Shown: positions 11,651-24,145 of the stretch, one piece after another
Layout: each line of letters starts with the position of its first letter
Position numbering within the stretch: position 1 is the first letter of the stretch
Origin: Epiperipatus broadwayi
Taxonomy: Eukaryota; Onychophora; Udeonychophora; Euonychophora; Peripatidae
Length of the DNA stretch: 64,000 nt
NCBI GenBank assembly: GCA_028023455.1
Contig: JAQFVV010012398.1
Span: 3,556,682-3,620,681 of the forward strand
Reading direction: 5' to 3'
Position numbers and translations under genes: made by a program
The notes under the pieces: generated by a model
The model's input: only the letters and a program-made list of their open reading frames with translations
Told to the model about the DNA's origin: nothing
Database searches by the model: none

Positions 11651-13781
11651 TGTAACGATCGAAATGAAAGTGAAGATCGAATCTAACCGCAAAAACAATA
11701 TCTGCACTACAAAGGGCGCCATCTAGGCATTTGAGCCTAGAAAAATTTATAAAGTAGGCAGATACGCGCTGTTAAGATTCCACTTTCTTTAAATATTCCG
11801 ACCGTTAGCCCAAGTCACTAGCTCAGCGGAGACGCATAGATAAAAATCTATAAATTTTATATCTTAAATATCAAAGAGTAAAAGCCACTGCCAGAAATTA
11901 ACACATAAGATATTTATTTATGCACATATAAAATCATTCTAAACTCGAGGAATAGGTTTAACATTTTTAGATTTTTATATTCTTATTACTCTTTAATTTT
12001 ACATTTATATAAATTTCAATGATTTTAAATTTTTTTTATTTAGATTGTCAAGTATGAATAGACTACATAGATCTGCATTTGAAAATAAAACATTCTATCC
12101 CTATTTAACCCTAGGCTAAAATTCGCAGTCAAACTGGCATCAATCCATCCGATACATTTATGTATTCAATGTAGCATGAAAATACAACAGCACAAAGATA
12201 CTATACTGTCAGGAATGGACATCTGAACAATATAGTTTAAGAAAACATTGACTCTTGTCTAATACAGGAATATGACATCTGTATAGCAAGAAGAACAATA
12301 AAATAAAAACTCCATAGGAAGGGACCGCGATCCTTTTTGCCGACGTACAATCCCATCCATAGGCAAAGGGTTGGTGCGGTGTATACAGCGATTCTGCACG
12401 TAGCGAAACTCATACTACATCTACTAATTACACAAATATATCCAATCCATTGACCCAATTCAACAACGACACAAATAACCTAAGATTACCCTCCCCTAAT
12501 ATAACTTTACAAATCTATATAGCCATTCACGCCCGACTTAAGTTTAACATTTAGATACGTTTGCACAAATGAGTTTAAAAATGTTGGGTATAGATCGATT
12601 ACATAGATTCCACGGTCAAAAACATTTCAAAATAAACATAAACGATCAAAATACAAAATTATTGATACCGACAATCGCAGAGGGAAACTTATAAGTAACC
12701 CATTAGTATTCACCATAAGATACTTGCGTTGTCACCAATAACTTAAAAGACATCCGAATAAATACATTTTAGATACTCACCGTAAGGTATCATTATTTAT
12801 CGAATGTCTATATATTTTGATCAAATATGAAAACCAAAATATAATTAACCGCAAACGAATCCATGAAAGCGTCTATAAACAACTTAAATTTCATGCATTT
12901 AACCAATCTTTACAAAAAGAAAAAAAAAAAAATTGAAATGATGTTTATCAATCGGAAAACATATAAAATTAAACATTATTAATTTGATTTAAAGACTTAC
13001 AAAAGTCAGATAAGAGTCCGTTTTAACTTTTAAGTTGGCTTGTTTATCAATTTATAAAACTTGACGAAAGTTCTTAATTGATTTTAATAATTGTTCGTTT
13101 CATATAATCCATGTTCCCGTTGGCAATTCCCACGGTGTCTCCATTGGAAGAAAATGTTCTGGAGGTAGCATTAACTGGTTCCATTCTGGTATCACAGCCT
13201 TTTCATTTTATTTTTTTTTTAAACAAACAAAAAAAAAATGAGAGAGAACGGCAAGTGCATCTTACCGTTGTCATCAAATCAAGTTGGAAAAACTCTCTCT
13301 GACTGGAACTCAATATTTTTTTCTTTTTATAGTCCTCCTATGGATTCCATGAACAAAAACGTCACTGTTCTGTTTTTTCGTTATGGTCCGGGCCTTTATT
13401 TGGCTTCCATTAGTCAAGCTAAAATCCCTTTCTTCTCTTATCTAACTTTCCATCTGACTTTTTAATTAAACAGCTTTTAGATAATTAATAAACAATCATT
13501 TCCATTTATAGATTACAGGAATTAATTAATACCTGTTTCTATTTTAACTTACGTTATTTTTTTATTAAAATACTTTTATAAATCTTTTTTTTTTATAAAA
13601 AATACATTCAAATACCTTTTTTTATTTATTAAAAAAAATATTTTTAAAGTTTAGCATCTGTGCGAATGTATATACGTATAACAAACATTTTTAATTTTAG
13701 CGTTTAGTTTTTTACTTTTATTTGCGAACTTTTAAGTTTTTATTTTAAATTAATGTAACGACATATTTATATATCGTTACA
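11651..13781 (-). mobile_element. TGTAACGAT-family repeat, copy 2 (best preserved, both ends)
   Basis: The element is 2,131 bp, from TGTAACGATC at 11651 to ATCGTTACA at 13781, so it has 9-bp terminal inverted repeats with TG...CA ends. A second TGTAACGA at about 13753 forms a subterminal palindrome with the right end. The flanks are ATATAT on both sides. The undisturbed paralogous site in unit B (21670-21690, ATCAAATATAAATATAGACTC) reads through, which supports insertion with a short AT-rich target duplication. No transposase, gag or pol is visible. A hairpin at 11723-11740 near one end is shared by all copies. It could be a non-autonomous DNA transposon, or a long solo LTR given the TG...CA ends. 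Confidence 0.8.
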
Positions 13782-14580
13782 ATATATATAAACTCTAAAT
13801 TGTTTCTCTTTAAAAATATAACTATATGGTAATACTATATAAAGTTTATACATTTTATTTATTAATAAACAATTATAAAAAATGTTAACTAGTAAATAAA
13901 AGTATTTTAAAAGCAGCTTATATTTTTGGCTGAAGTAATTTCAACATTACTTTCATAGAATTTTAAGATGATGCAATTTCCAAGAAATCCATTATGCAGA
14001 TGGTTTCAACAACAAGTTATTTACTAGTTTTTAGCTTTTGTTTCCTATTTTTTGCAGTACAAAATTTTTTTAAGAGATCAAATTCAATAGTGTTTATCTT
14101 TTAGGCATTTTGATCAGTTAATTTTAAACCTTCTCCATTTCTATTTACCCATAACATTGTTAGTTAAATGATGTTTTATAATAGTTATTAACTTTGGGCA
14201 ATGAAGAAGACCCTCATCATCAGACAAATGTTTTTTGGCTTTCTAACCCATTATTCCTGGGATTACAACTTCTGTATAATTTTTCAAATAGAAGTATAGG
14301 ATATATAAAGAAATGCCCATGGGTAAACATGAAGATAAGTAGGTATTTCATAAGACTTCATTTCATTTATAAACTCCTATCTCATACCATGCTTTATATC
14401 ACTATATCCATGGCAATTTATTAAGATCCCTTTTTTTACCCAAAACTTTAACCCATTTAACCTTGAAGTGGATTCCCATTGTTTAAAGATTATCACAACC
14501 ACCAATTTTGCATGCAAGAATATCCTTTTAAGAAGTTACAACATTCTTTACCAATAAAAATATTTCAAGTTATATAATAT

Positions 14581-14815
14581 TAATTAAAGTGAAAGGCTGA
14601 AACCTCTCACATGTGCTTTTAGAATGCTTATATAACAGCCAATTCTCAAGTCACAACCCAAGACAGAGATTTTGCAAGAAAAAGGTGATTCCATCCTTCT
14701 CTTTACTTAAATTTATATATATAAGCCAATCTGAAATATTTTGACTTGAGAGTGTGAAGCTTTAAACATCTTCACATTTAAATCACTGCTTATTATTTAT
14801 AAACCATAATGTTAA
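14581..14815. mobile_element. MITE-like insertion in duplication unit A
   Basis: The insert is absent from unit B, where ATAATATTAAATAAAT (about 22465) is continuous. It is flanked by ATAATATTA and ATAATGTTA, an apparent 9-bp target duplication with one mismatch. Its left part (GTGAAAGGCTGAAACC... GCTTATATAACAGCCAAT) matches the left arm of the hairpin element at 36862-37047. The right half contains a weak complement (TGACTTGAGAG near 14741). The 8-9 bp duplication would fit a hAT or Mutator-like parent. Confidence 0.65.
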
Positions 14816-15103
14816 ATAAGTATTTTAAAATAAAATATTATACAGTTTTAATTAATTCAAATATATATAAGTTACACATATTAAAATAAATTATTTTTCT
14901 TTTATTTAATTATTTATTTAGCTTCATAATAAAGGATCTCTCTCTCTTTTCTTTTTAAATATTAAATAAAATTTTACATTAAAGTTTTTAAATAATATTT
15001 CTATACATTTAAAATAGGAATAATAAACATACATACACAAGCATACATTTCAAGCAATAAACTAAAGTTGTACTAATTATTTTATATTGTTTTAGTAATA
15101 GAT

Positions 15104-17454
15104 CATCATCATCATCATTATCAACCATTATCAATCCACTGCAGGATGAAGGTCTCTCTAAGTTTAATCCATCTTCTCCGATCTTTAGCTTCTCTTCTCC
15201 ACATCACCCCTACACATTTTCTTATTTCATCCATCCATCTTACATGTGGTCTCCTTCTGGGTCTTTTACAATCTTTTGGAATCCAGTTTAAAATTTCAAT
15301 TGTCCATCTATTATCATCTCTTCTAGCAATATGTCCAGCCCAACTCCACTTCAATCTTTTAATTTTTTCAATGAGGTCAGTAACACCTGTTTGTTCTCTT
15401 ACCCATACATTGCGTTTTCGATCTCTTCTTGTTACTCCCAACATACATCTCTCCATACTTCTTTGAGTGGTCTGAAGTCTCTGTATTGATCTTCTATTAA
15501 GTGTCCAAGTCTCAGATCCATAAGTAAGAACTGGTAAAACACATTTGTTAAAAACCTTTCTTTTCAAACACATAGGCATATTTCCTTTTAATATCAAGTT
15601 ATTTCTACCAAAAGCACTCCAACCAAGTTTAATTCTATGATTAATTTCCTCTATTATGTTTCCATCTGTATTAATAATCTGACCAAGGTATTTGTAACTC
15701 TTAACTTCTTCTAATTCATCATAATCAATCTTTATTTTCATATTTTGAGCAAATCGATTAAACATTACTTTAGTCTTTTTAACATTTATCTTTAGTCCTA
15801 CTTTCCTACTTTCATCTGATAACTCCTGCAACATTTCCTGCAGCTCGGAAGCATTATTTGCAAAAACAACTACATCATCTGTGAAATCTAAATGACTTAA
15901 ATAATCTCCATTTACTTTCACTCCTTTAGTTTCCCATTTTAATCCACAAAATACTTCTTGCAGCACTGCTGTAAAAAGTTTTGGAGATATGGAGTCACCT
16001 TGTCTTACACCTTTCTCAATGTTGACTTTCCCAGTATCATTATGTAATCTAATTGTTGCTGTTGCATTTTTATAAATATTCTTTAAAATATGACAATATC
16101 CTGGATCTATACCTTGATGATCCAATGCTTTAATCACTGAAGAAATGTTTATAGAATCAAATGCCTTTTCATAATCTACAAATCCAAAACATAATGACAA
16201 CTCATATTCATTTGTCCTTTCTATAACTTCTCTCAATACTTGAATATGATCTACTGTACTAAAACCACTTTTAAATCCAGCTTGTTCTCTTGGTTGGTGA
16301 AAATCCAAGGTTCTCTGTAGACGAGTTGTAATTATCTTGGTAAAAATTTTATATAAAACTGATAAAAGGCTGATAGGTCTGTAATTTCTAATATCTTCTT
16401 TATCAGCTTTTTTAAATATTAATATTATTACTGCATTCTTCCAATCATCCAGTACATCTTTATCATTTAGACATTTGGTATATAACTTTGCTAATATTTT
16501 TTCTGTTTCTTCACCTGCTTCTTTTAATATATCAATTATAATTCCATCATTACCTGGAGCCTTTCCTTTTTTCATACATTTAATTGCATTTCTCACTTCT
16601 TCATTTAAAATTCTGGGCAATTCAGAAGATGTAATAGATATAGGAGGTACTTGTTCTTTATTACTATATAATTCTTGATAAAAATCTTCTACCAATTTCA
16701 TAATGTCATCCCTCTTTTTAGTAATAATTCCATCTTTTTCCTTATTGCAGATATAAATTTCCTACCAATACCAAAATGTTGTTTTACATTCTTAAGACTT
16801 TTATTTTCTTCTACAGCTTTTCTTGCTAGTTCACAGTTATACTTTCTTATATCATTTTCAACTCTTTTCCGCACCATTTTACAAAATTCGAGATATTCAA
16901 TTCTTTTTAATGCATCATTCTTGCATATCTTCATATTCCTTCTTTTCTTCATAAGTTCTCTAGTCTCAGTAGAAATTTTATTAGTCAATTGCTGCTTTTT
17001 TCTACCAGCTATCTTTGTTGCAGTTTTTAAAAGTGTATCAGTTATTTTCATATTAATTTCATTCAAATCTGAATCATGTTCAAAATCTACTAATACTTGA
17101 AACCGATTTGTAAGTTCTAATTTAAATTCATTAGAATGTTTCTGAAGATTAGGAATATCAACTGTAAATATAGTTTTTCTTAATAATTTTTGTCTCTCTA
17201 GTTTTACATTAACATGTATCTTACCCCTTACTAATCGATGATTACTTCCTGTGTTAAATTTATTAAGAACATTACAATCTTTAAATATGTATTTCCTGTT
17301 AGTCAAAATATAATCCAATTCTGCTGTACCTTCATTTGGATGCTTCCATGTCCATTTCCTTCTAACATTTTTCTCAAAAAAAGAATTCATAATGTAAAGT
17401 TTTTCCTTCTCTGCAAACTCCACAAGTCTATGTCCTCTCTCATTTCTATTACCA
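15104..17454 (-). mobile_element. RTE-type non-LTR retrotransposon, copy 1, 5'-truncated
   Basis: A 2.35-kb minus-strand insert lacking the first ~600 bp of the element found at 57529-60502. Its 3' end carries the triplet tail (ATG/GAT)n, visible on the + strand as (CAT)n at 15104-15118, directly after the stop codon. Homology to the 57.5-kb copy ends at about 17454. Outside it, both flanks match unit B. The paralogous empty site at 22757/22765 shows no target duplication and lacks nothing except that the 7 bases GTAAGCT (22758-22764) are missing from the filled site. Confidence 0.9.
15121..17454 (-). pseudogene. RTE endonuclease/reverse transcriptase, 5'-truncated, one frameshift
   Basis: RTE polyproteins carry an N-terminal APE endonuclease and a reverse transcriptase that copies the RNA at a nicked chromosomal site. 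Only the end of the endonuclease survives here ([18 protein letters not shown], then RRKWTWKHP and ELDYILT). The reverse transcriptase frame 15121-16701 is uninterrupted and includes [28 protein letters not shown] and RQGDSISPKL. The motif-C box reads FTDD (15874-15885) where the 57.5-kb copy has FADD. The C-terminal region contains YGSETWTLNRR and WSWAGHIARR. A one-base loss in an A-run near 16737 shifts the frame between the two parts. The copy is young but not autonomous. Confidence 0.9.
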
Positions 17455-17770
17455 AATATAAATCTATTATTTTTTACTACAAAAAAACCATTGATCTGCA
17501 CATAAAATATGTTTTTACAATGCATTGAATTTGATTAATTTCTAATAATTCTGTGTGTTGAACAAAAAATTATCAACTTTAATATTGTTTTACTGCAAAT
17601 TCAAAATTTGATACTAAAAATTTTAAAAGGGTTACAAAATAGCACAATATTATTAAAATTTTAAGGGTCAATTTATAAGATATTCAATCTTAATAACATC
17701 ATATTTACAATAAGCTAATAATTTTTTTAACTGTACACATTATTAAGGTTAGATTACTTTTCATATATCA

Positions 17771-19480
17771 TACCCTCATGGAAAAAATTATTCTTAGCTT
17801 ATTGAAAGTTTATTAATTATAAATTAATAATAAGTTTAAATCGAATAAGGCTTTCTAAATACTTAATCTTTACTTTAAATACTGCACTTAGTTTTCTATT
17901 TAACAGCAAATTAGTCTTTATGAATGAGAAATCTTTAATATAAGCTTTATTAATTTATAACTAACTAAATCCAAATTACATAATTAAAATTAAATTAAAA
18001 TATTTACTTAAAAAGCCTATAATGCCTAGCCAATATATACACACAATTCTTGTTCTATAATATATACCATGAAATATTTTTATATATGCATAACTTTTAT
18101 TTGAATAAAATACAAGTTATCTATGTAACATTAAAGAAGAATATTTTACTTGTATTTTTTAAATTTATTTCTGCAATTAATTAATATGCTATATTTATAA
18201 CTAAACATTAGCATTAAGATCTATGTTATCATTATTATGATAAAAATCTTTGTTTAGCATGAAATAAGATAAATATTTATTTATTTATATTATGCGTACA
18301 TCATATTCTACAGGAAGGCATTTTCTCCTTTTTTTTTTCTTTATTTAGAATGATCCCTCATATAAGTTATAAAAAATTTTAAATTTGTACTTTTACGAGT
18401 CACTAATCTAAGAATTTTGAACAGCACAAAATTATCAATTTTAAATATAATCAATAAATATTAACATATCCATTAAATTTATTTATTATATAACTAAATA
18501 TAAACTACATAACTCAATAAAACTTATTCATAAATGAACTAATTAACTCATATACATTTATATATTATTTTTTTATGAAGTAACTATAAAATAATTTAAT
18601 TCATAAGCAAATCAAGTGTTTTCTTTTTAGTAATAATTTAATTATATAAATAACTTCTTTAAATAAGCTAATTATTATTAAAATAAAGACCATATAAAAG
18701 TTGCACCTTTTAATTTATTTTCTTTTAACTTAACTGAATATTTACAAAAGAAATCCGCTATCATTTTACAATAACTCTTTATATTACACATAATATGTTT
18801 GATTTCTTTATTTCATATAAATACAGTATCTTTATAGCATATAAAATTTATCATTATAATCATTATCATTAAATTCATAACTATTCATATCTTGCATTAT
18901 AACCTTATATTGATAATTGTATTTATATTTATATAAATACTCAGTATGATTAACAGCCATAAAACAGAAGTATGGGTATTTTTATAAAATGATCTAATTT
19001 CAAATGTTACAATAATATATTAAGCAAATATCATTAATCTTGTTATTTATGAAATGAAATAAATGAGACTTTTTCATTACACTTGCCTGACTTTCAAATA
19101 TTTTCCACAGATCACATTTTCTAATACAATTATCTCTTTATTCTTTTAAATTACTTTCACATATAGTTGTAGTATGCTGAACTAAATATCTATTGACTTT
19201 ATCAGATTTATTAGTGAATAACTTATCTAAACAGACATCATCATTTATAATAAGAAATTCTCATCATCATTTGAAAAAATATTTTCCATATAAGTAGTAT
19301 TGCCTTTTACTAACTTCTACAAATTTTTCAAATTCAACTTTACATTAAATTAAGAATTTCTTACTTGCTTTTTTTTTATTGATTTCTTTATTAAACTTAT
19401 TATATTCAGTTTGAAAGCTTTCAAGTTTAATTTACAATTGGTTATTATAATTAGCTTGAGATTCACCAAATATAGTGTCA
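17771..19480. other. AT-rich stretch without recognised features
   Basis: Very AT-rich, with no protein-like frame, RNA gene or repeat partner that I could find. Confidence 0.45.
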
Positions 19481-19485
19481 ATTGT

Positions 19486-19855
19486 AATTTAAAATTTGTC
19501 CAACTTATAAACTTTTAAATTTAACTTCCAATTTATAAATTTAATACCTGAATCAGCTTGGCCATACCCTTTTTCTAATTTTATGCCATTACAAACTGTT
19601 CTGGGGAGTGTGGTGATAGTTTTACAATGAATAGTAGGTAATACTCCCTCATTTGAAGTGTAAGATAAGTACTTTTCCAATAATATTTCAATAATTGCAT
19701 TTACTTTAAATCTACACACCCTCAAATGATATGATAGTGCAGTGTAAATAGTGATAACTTGCAGAGTAAGATCAGGTCACATCATTAAATGTGCTAATAA
19801 TACATTAGCCAAGTGTAAATTGCAAGAAATGAACATAACACACTTGAAATCATCA
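19486..19855 (-). pseudogene. Unrecognised protein-like frame with one internal stop
   Basis: A single minus-strand frame stays open for about 120 codons apart from one TGA near 19777, from GPDDFKCVMF (about 19855) to the stop at 19486-19491. Composition is less AT-driven than its surroundings (for example LPRTVCNGIKLEKGYGQADS). I do not recognise a domain. No start codon is obvious and no splice structure could be confirmed. It may be a fragment of an interspersed repeat or a decayed exon. Sequence at 19860-20060 is also less AT-rich but shows no continuing frame. Confidence 0.3.
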
Positions 19856-20530
19856 GGGCCTCATAAATGTCATATTTATGTGATGTGATGTGATGTACTG
19901 TGGCTTCTCCTTAAATGAAGTCAAGAATATCTGAGCAATTATGCCCAGATAAACCTGTTAGCCACTTAATTTTCTATTCCCCACTCTAAGTTTTCCCATA
20001 TTCTGCTAGCAAGAGCACGATCAAGTGGTCTGTACCAGCTAACATACCAATACAGAATTCCATATTAAGTTACTCAAACTTAGCATTTAATTTAACATCT
20101 TATATCTTTATATACTTTATTGAACTCAAACTCACACTTTTGTACCTTCCCAATAAATTTACATTAGGATTATCCATTATAAACTATTTTAACTTAAGAA
20201 TAACAAAACATTAATAAGAACAAATATAAAATCTAAATAAATAAAAACTAGTAAAAGTTTCTATAAAATATTATAATTGCCAAACATTTGCCTTAGAATA
20301 TAGACACTTGTATAATTTTCTAAAACGAAACATCATTTTACAAGATATGTATATTTAAAATATTGCATAAACCCAGAACAAATGTATATTATTCAAGAAA
20401 TTGTTATTAAAAAAATTATCATTACCACATATAAGTTCATATCAAAATAAGAATAACAAAGTTTTAAAATTGAATCATGCATTGCTGTTTACACATGAAA
20501 TTAAAATAATATTATTGTATCCCATCATGA

Positions 20531-23085
20531 TTGCCAATTTGTAATGGTGTAAAATATAAGATAGGCTAACATGCTGGGAAATGCCAAATATACCAATAGA
20601 AGTTAACAAGACTTTCAGGATGATGAATAAATAAATATAAATCCATTAACATATAACTGGATAACAAAGGAAATCTTATTGTACTCAACTATATCATTCA
20701 ATAACTAAATATTTATGTAATCTTGAGGTATGGATTTAATAATGAAACTTATGTAAATAGATTTATCTTTATAATATGTATGCATACATTTATTTAATTT
20801 TATCATAGATAATAAAATTTGATAACTATATTCTTTTTTATTTGGTTTTCAATTATCCATGAATACTTGTGATAATATTTTAAATACAAAATATATTAAT
20901 TTACCATGTGACTATACATCTACTCAATCATGTGATGATTAACTTAAATAAATATAAAACATACTTTGTTTATATAAGATAATAAATAATAAATATTAAA
21001 ACTAAAAATTACATTATAATAAATAAATGGATAAATAATAGGACTCTTTCTCAGATACATTTTTGATATACAGAATAAAATTTTAAACTGAAGTATACTT
21101 TTATATTTCAATATATGTAACTGTTTTATTATGTCATATTAAATGATCTAAATGTATCTAGGAAGTCTGTTTTTAAAAAAGCATAAATTGTGCTTTGATA
21201 AAATAATTATAAGATTAATAATTTAATGTTTTATTTAATTTTTATTTTTCCACAATACAATTACATTGATTTTTAGTCATATAAATTTCCTTAATGCATA
21301 CATCAGATTATGATATTGTATATTTTTTACTTACTATATCTACTTCATCACATGATATAAACATGGATACTTTTATATCTGAACTATTTTTGATATATTA
21401 TTTTATAAAATACATGTGAGTTTAACAACAATGCTTGCTTGCATAGGCAAATATATAGGTCTAGATGCTTTGATCTTCTATATGACAATACAACATTAAA
21501 TAGTTATGAAAAACTAATCACCATGAAAACTGGAAAATATTCTAAAGATAAATAAAACATAGTTTCATACAGGAAGTAATTCTAAATATTGATTATAAAA
21601 GGAATATTTTAAAACAAACTTATTTTTAAACAACCAAAATTCATACAAATAAATAGTATAGTGATATCAAATATAAATATAGACTCTAAATCATGAATTA
21701 CATATTTATCATCACTTTCTTTAAAATACATTTGTATGATAGGAATAAATGAAAATTATATATTTTATTTAATAATAAACAAATATAAAAAATATTTACT
21801 AGTAAATAAAAGTTGTTTAAAGCATCCTATATTTTCTGTTGAAGTAATTCCCTCAACATTTCTTTCAAAAAAATGTTAAGATGGTACAATTTCTAAGAAA
21901 TCTATTATACAGATAATTTCAATAATAAGTTATTTACCAATTAGAGCTTTTGTTTTTCTTTTTTGCAGTATAAATTTTTTATAAAAAATTAAGTTCAGTA
22001 ATGTTATTCTTTTTGGCATTTTGATCATTGATTTCAGACATTCTCCATCCATATTTACTTGCAATATTCTTGTTTAAATGATGGGCTATAACAGATATTA
22101 TTAACATCAAATAATACAGAAGGTCATCCATCACCTAGCTCATTATTCCTAGAATTGCACTTTCTGTATAATTTTTGAAACACAAGTATAGGATATATAA
22201 ACAAATACTATCTAGACATGAAGATAAGTAATTAATTCATAAACTTTAGTTTCATTTATAAACTCCTTTCTCAGACCATGCTTTACATCACTGTCTCCTT
22301 GGCAATGTATTAAAATCCCTTTTCCCATCTAAAAGTTTAATACATTTAACCTTGAATTGGATTCCCATTGTTTAAAGACTGCCACAACAACCAATTTTAC
22401 ATGAAAGAATATACTTTTAAGAAGTTACAACATTCTTTACCAATAAAAATATTTCAAATTACATAATATTAAATAAATATTATAAAATAAAATATTATAC
22501 AGTTTCAATTAATTAAAAAATATATAATAAGTTATACATATTAAAATAAACTATTTTTCTTTTATTTACTTATTTATTTAGCATCATAATAAATAAACAC
22601 TCTTTTTTTTAAATATTACATGAAATTTTACATTAAAGTTTTAAAATAATATTTCTATAAATTTAAAATAGGAATAATAAACATACATACACAAGCATAC
22701 ATTTCAAGCAATAAAGTAAATTTGTACTAATTATTTTACATTGTTTTAGTAATAGATGTAAGCTAATATAAATAGGAATTTATTATTTTTATTACAAAAT
22801 TTATTCGACTACACATAAAATATTTATAGTGCATTTAATCTGATTATTTTCTAATTATAGTATGTGAGCTTGGAAGAAATAATATCAACTTTAATATTGT
22901 TCTGTTGTGAATTCAAAATTTGATTTTAAAATTTTTTAAAAGATTACAAAATATAACAATTTATTAGAAATCCTACTGGTTACTTTATAAGGTATTCAAT
23001 CTTAATATCATATTTACAATAAACTATTTAGAATTTTTATATTGCACATACTATTAAAAATAGAATGATTTTCATTTTATATTTA
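20531..23085 (+). repeat. Direct duplication, unit B (without insertions)
   Basis: This is the partner of unit A (8573-17770). It starts near TTTGTAATGGTGTAAAATA (20534) and fades after TTTCATTTTATATTTATA (about 23085). It preserves the pre-insertion sequence for all four unit-A inserts, at about 20620, 21672, 22470 and 22757. No coding content was recognised. Confidence 0.8.
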
Positions 23086-23309
23086 TATACACACAAATAA
23101 AATGTCCATTAATAATGATAATTAACTAATATATACAGTCTTTCAATTCTCAGAAGTACTTTCCCTGTATTAAATAGGATGAATTATGCAAAAGATAGAT
23201 TAGAATAAAACAAATTTAAAATGTTACAATAAAAAAAAGATTTATAAAGTATTAGTTAAGAGTATTAAAAAAACAAAAAGAAAATTATTGGTTATTTATA
23301 TATTGTACC

Positions 23310-23520
23310 TGTCAAAACATGTTTATCCATCTAATATGAGCTGGAACTCACAAAATATACTTCAAACCCAGTCAAGCCCAAGATTTGGGTCAGGGACCAG
23401 CCTGGATTCGAACCCACTCTCCAAGCCACAGATAAAACACCTAATGGACAACATAATAGTGATGGCACATGAGAATTAATTTTAATCTGGCTCACTAGCA
23501 GAGCGAAGAAGACAACGAGA
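23310..23520 (-). repeat. Possible tRNA-related SINE
   Basis: The minus strand contains GTGGGTTCGAATCCAG (complement at about 23401-23420), a good match to an RNA polymerase III B-box. The surrounding 200 bp is less AT-rich than its neighbours. I could not place an A-box or a T-stem that pairs, and there is no second copy in the window, so this is tentative. Confidence 0.35.
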
Positions 23521-23854
23521 CATCTATTAACTATGATTTAACTAAAATATATACATGCATAGCTGTAAGTGTGGAAGTGGAGAAAAGGAATTCGAACTAC
23601 TCAAATAAGTTAGACAATAAAAATATAGTTTAATATAATGACAAATTATTTACAAACATTTAATTGCATACATTAGTATGTGCGTGAATGAGCAAGCGGT
23701 CTACCAAATGATAGATAATTATATATTGTCATTCATGCTATTATTTCTCATGTGCTCTTTATTAGTTAAATAATATATTAGAAATAAACACACATCTTTG
23801 GTGGGTCCAATATTAAGATGCCAATCGATTATTAGAAAGAAGTTACATAAAATT

Positions 23855-24145
23855 GCTATTAACGCTTTGCGTTACGGTTCTGAAACATGGTGACAAACAT
23901 TATTTTGGAGAGCATTCTGAGATTCATTACAGATATAATATAAACCATTTTCATGCCATTACGGTCATGAAAATAAATAAAATACATTTGAAAATTACAT
24001 TTAGTTATATGGTAGAATATTTATTGAAAATTATTTTCATTAACATTTACAAGAAGAATGCTTTATTTTTCCCCAAGGCATATAGATACTCTTAAATACA
24101 GAAATAAGTTACGATGGTGGGATTGTATAAGACTGAAATAAATTT
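23855..24145 (+). pseudogene. Possible non-LTR reverse transcriptase C-terminal remnant
   Basis: A + strand frame reads INALRYGSETW at 23856-23890, and KLRWWDCIR follows at about 24095-24120. Y-G-S-E-T-W followed about 80 residues later by L-R-W-x-x is the C-terminal signature of RTE/Jockey-related reverse transcriptases, where the usual form is LRWLGH. Several stops and frameshifts lie between them. The match is short, so it could be coincidental. Confidence 0.35.

Larger units (their letters stand above)
8573..17770 (+). repeat. Direct duplication, unit A (carries four insertions)
   Basis: Unit A is collinear with unit B at 20531-23085. Matching blocks are 8590-8670 with 20540-20620, 10575-11650 with 20625-21672, 13782-14580 with 21673-22470, 14815-15103 with 22470-22757, and 17455-17770 with 22765-23085. 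Without inserts, unit A is about 2.6-2.8 kb, close to B. Identity looks like 75-80% by eye. The four gaps in the match coincide with two TGTAACGAT-family elements, a MITE-like insert and an RTE element, all absent from B. The duplicated sequence has no recognisable coding content and could itself be an old interspersed repeat. Confidence 0.8.

Noticed and set aside
16675-17100. + strand 141-codon frame
   Set aside because: It is the antisense shadow of the RTE copy 1 coding region. The same shadow appears on the minus strand opposite copy 2 (58516-58917).
23395-23425. Possible tRNA gene (GGGTTCGAATCC)
   Set aside because: The B-box-like sequence has no pairing T-stem and no acceptor or anticodon stem at the right spacing. 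At most it is a SINE fragment.
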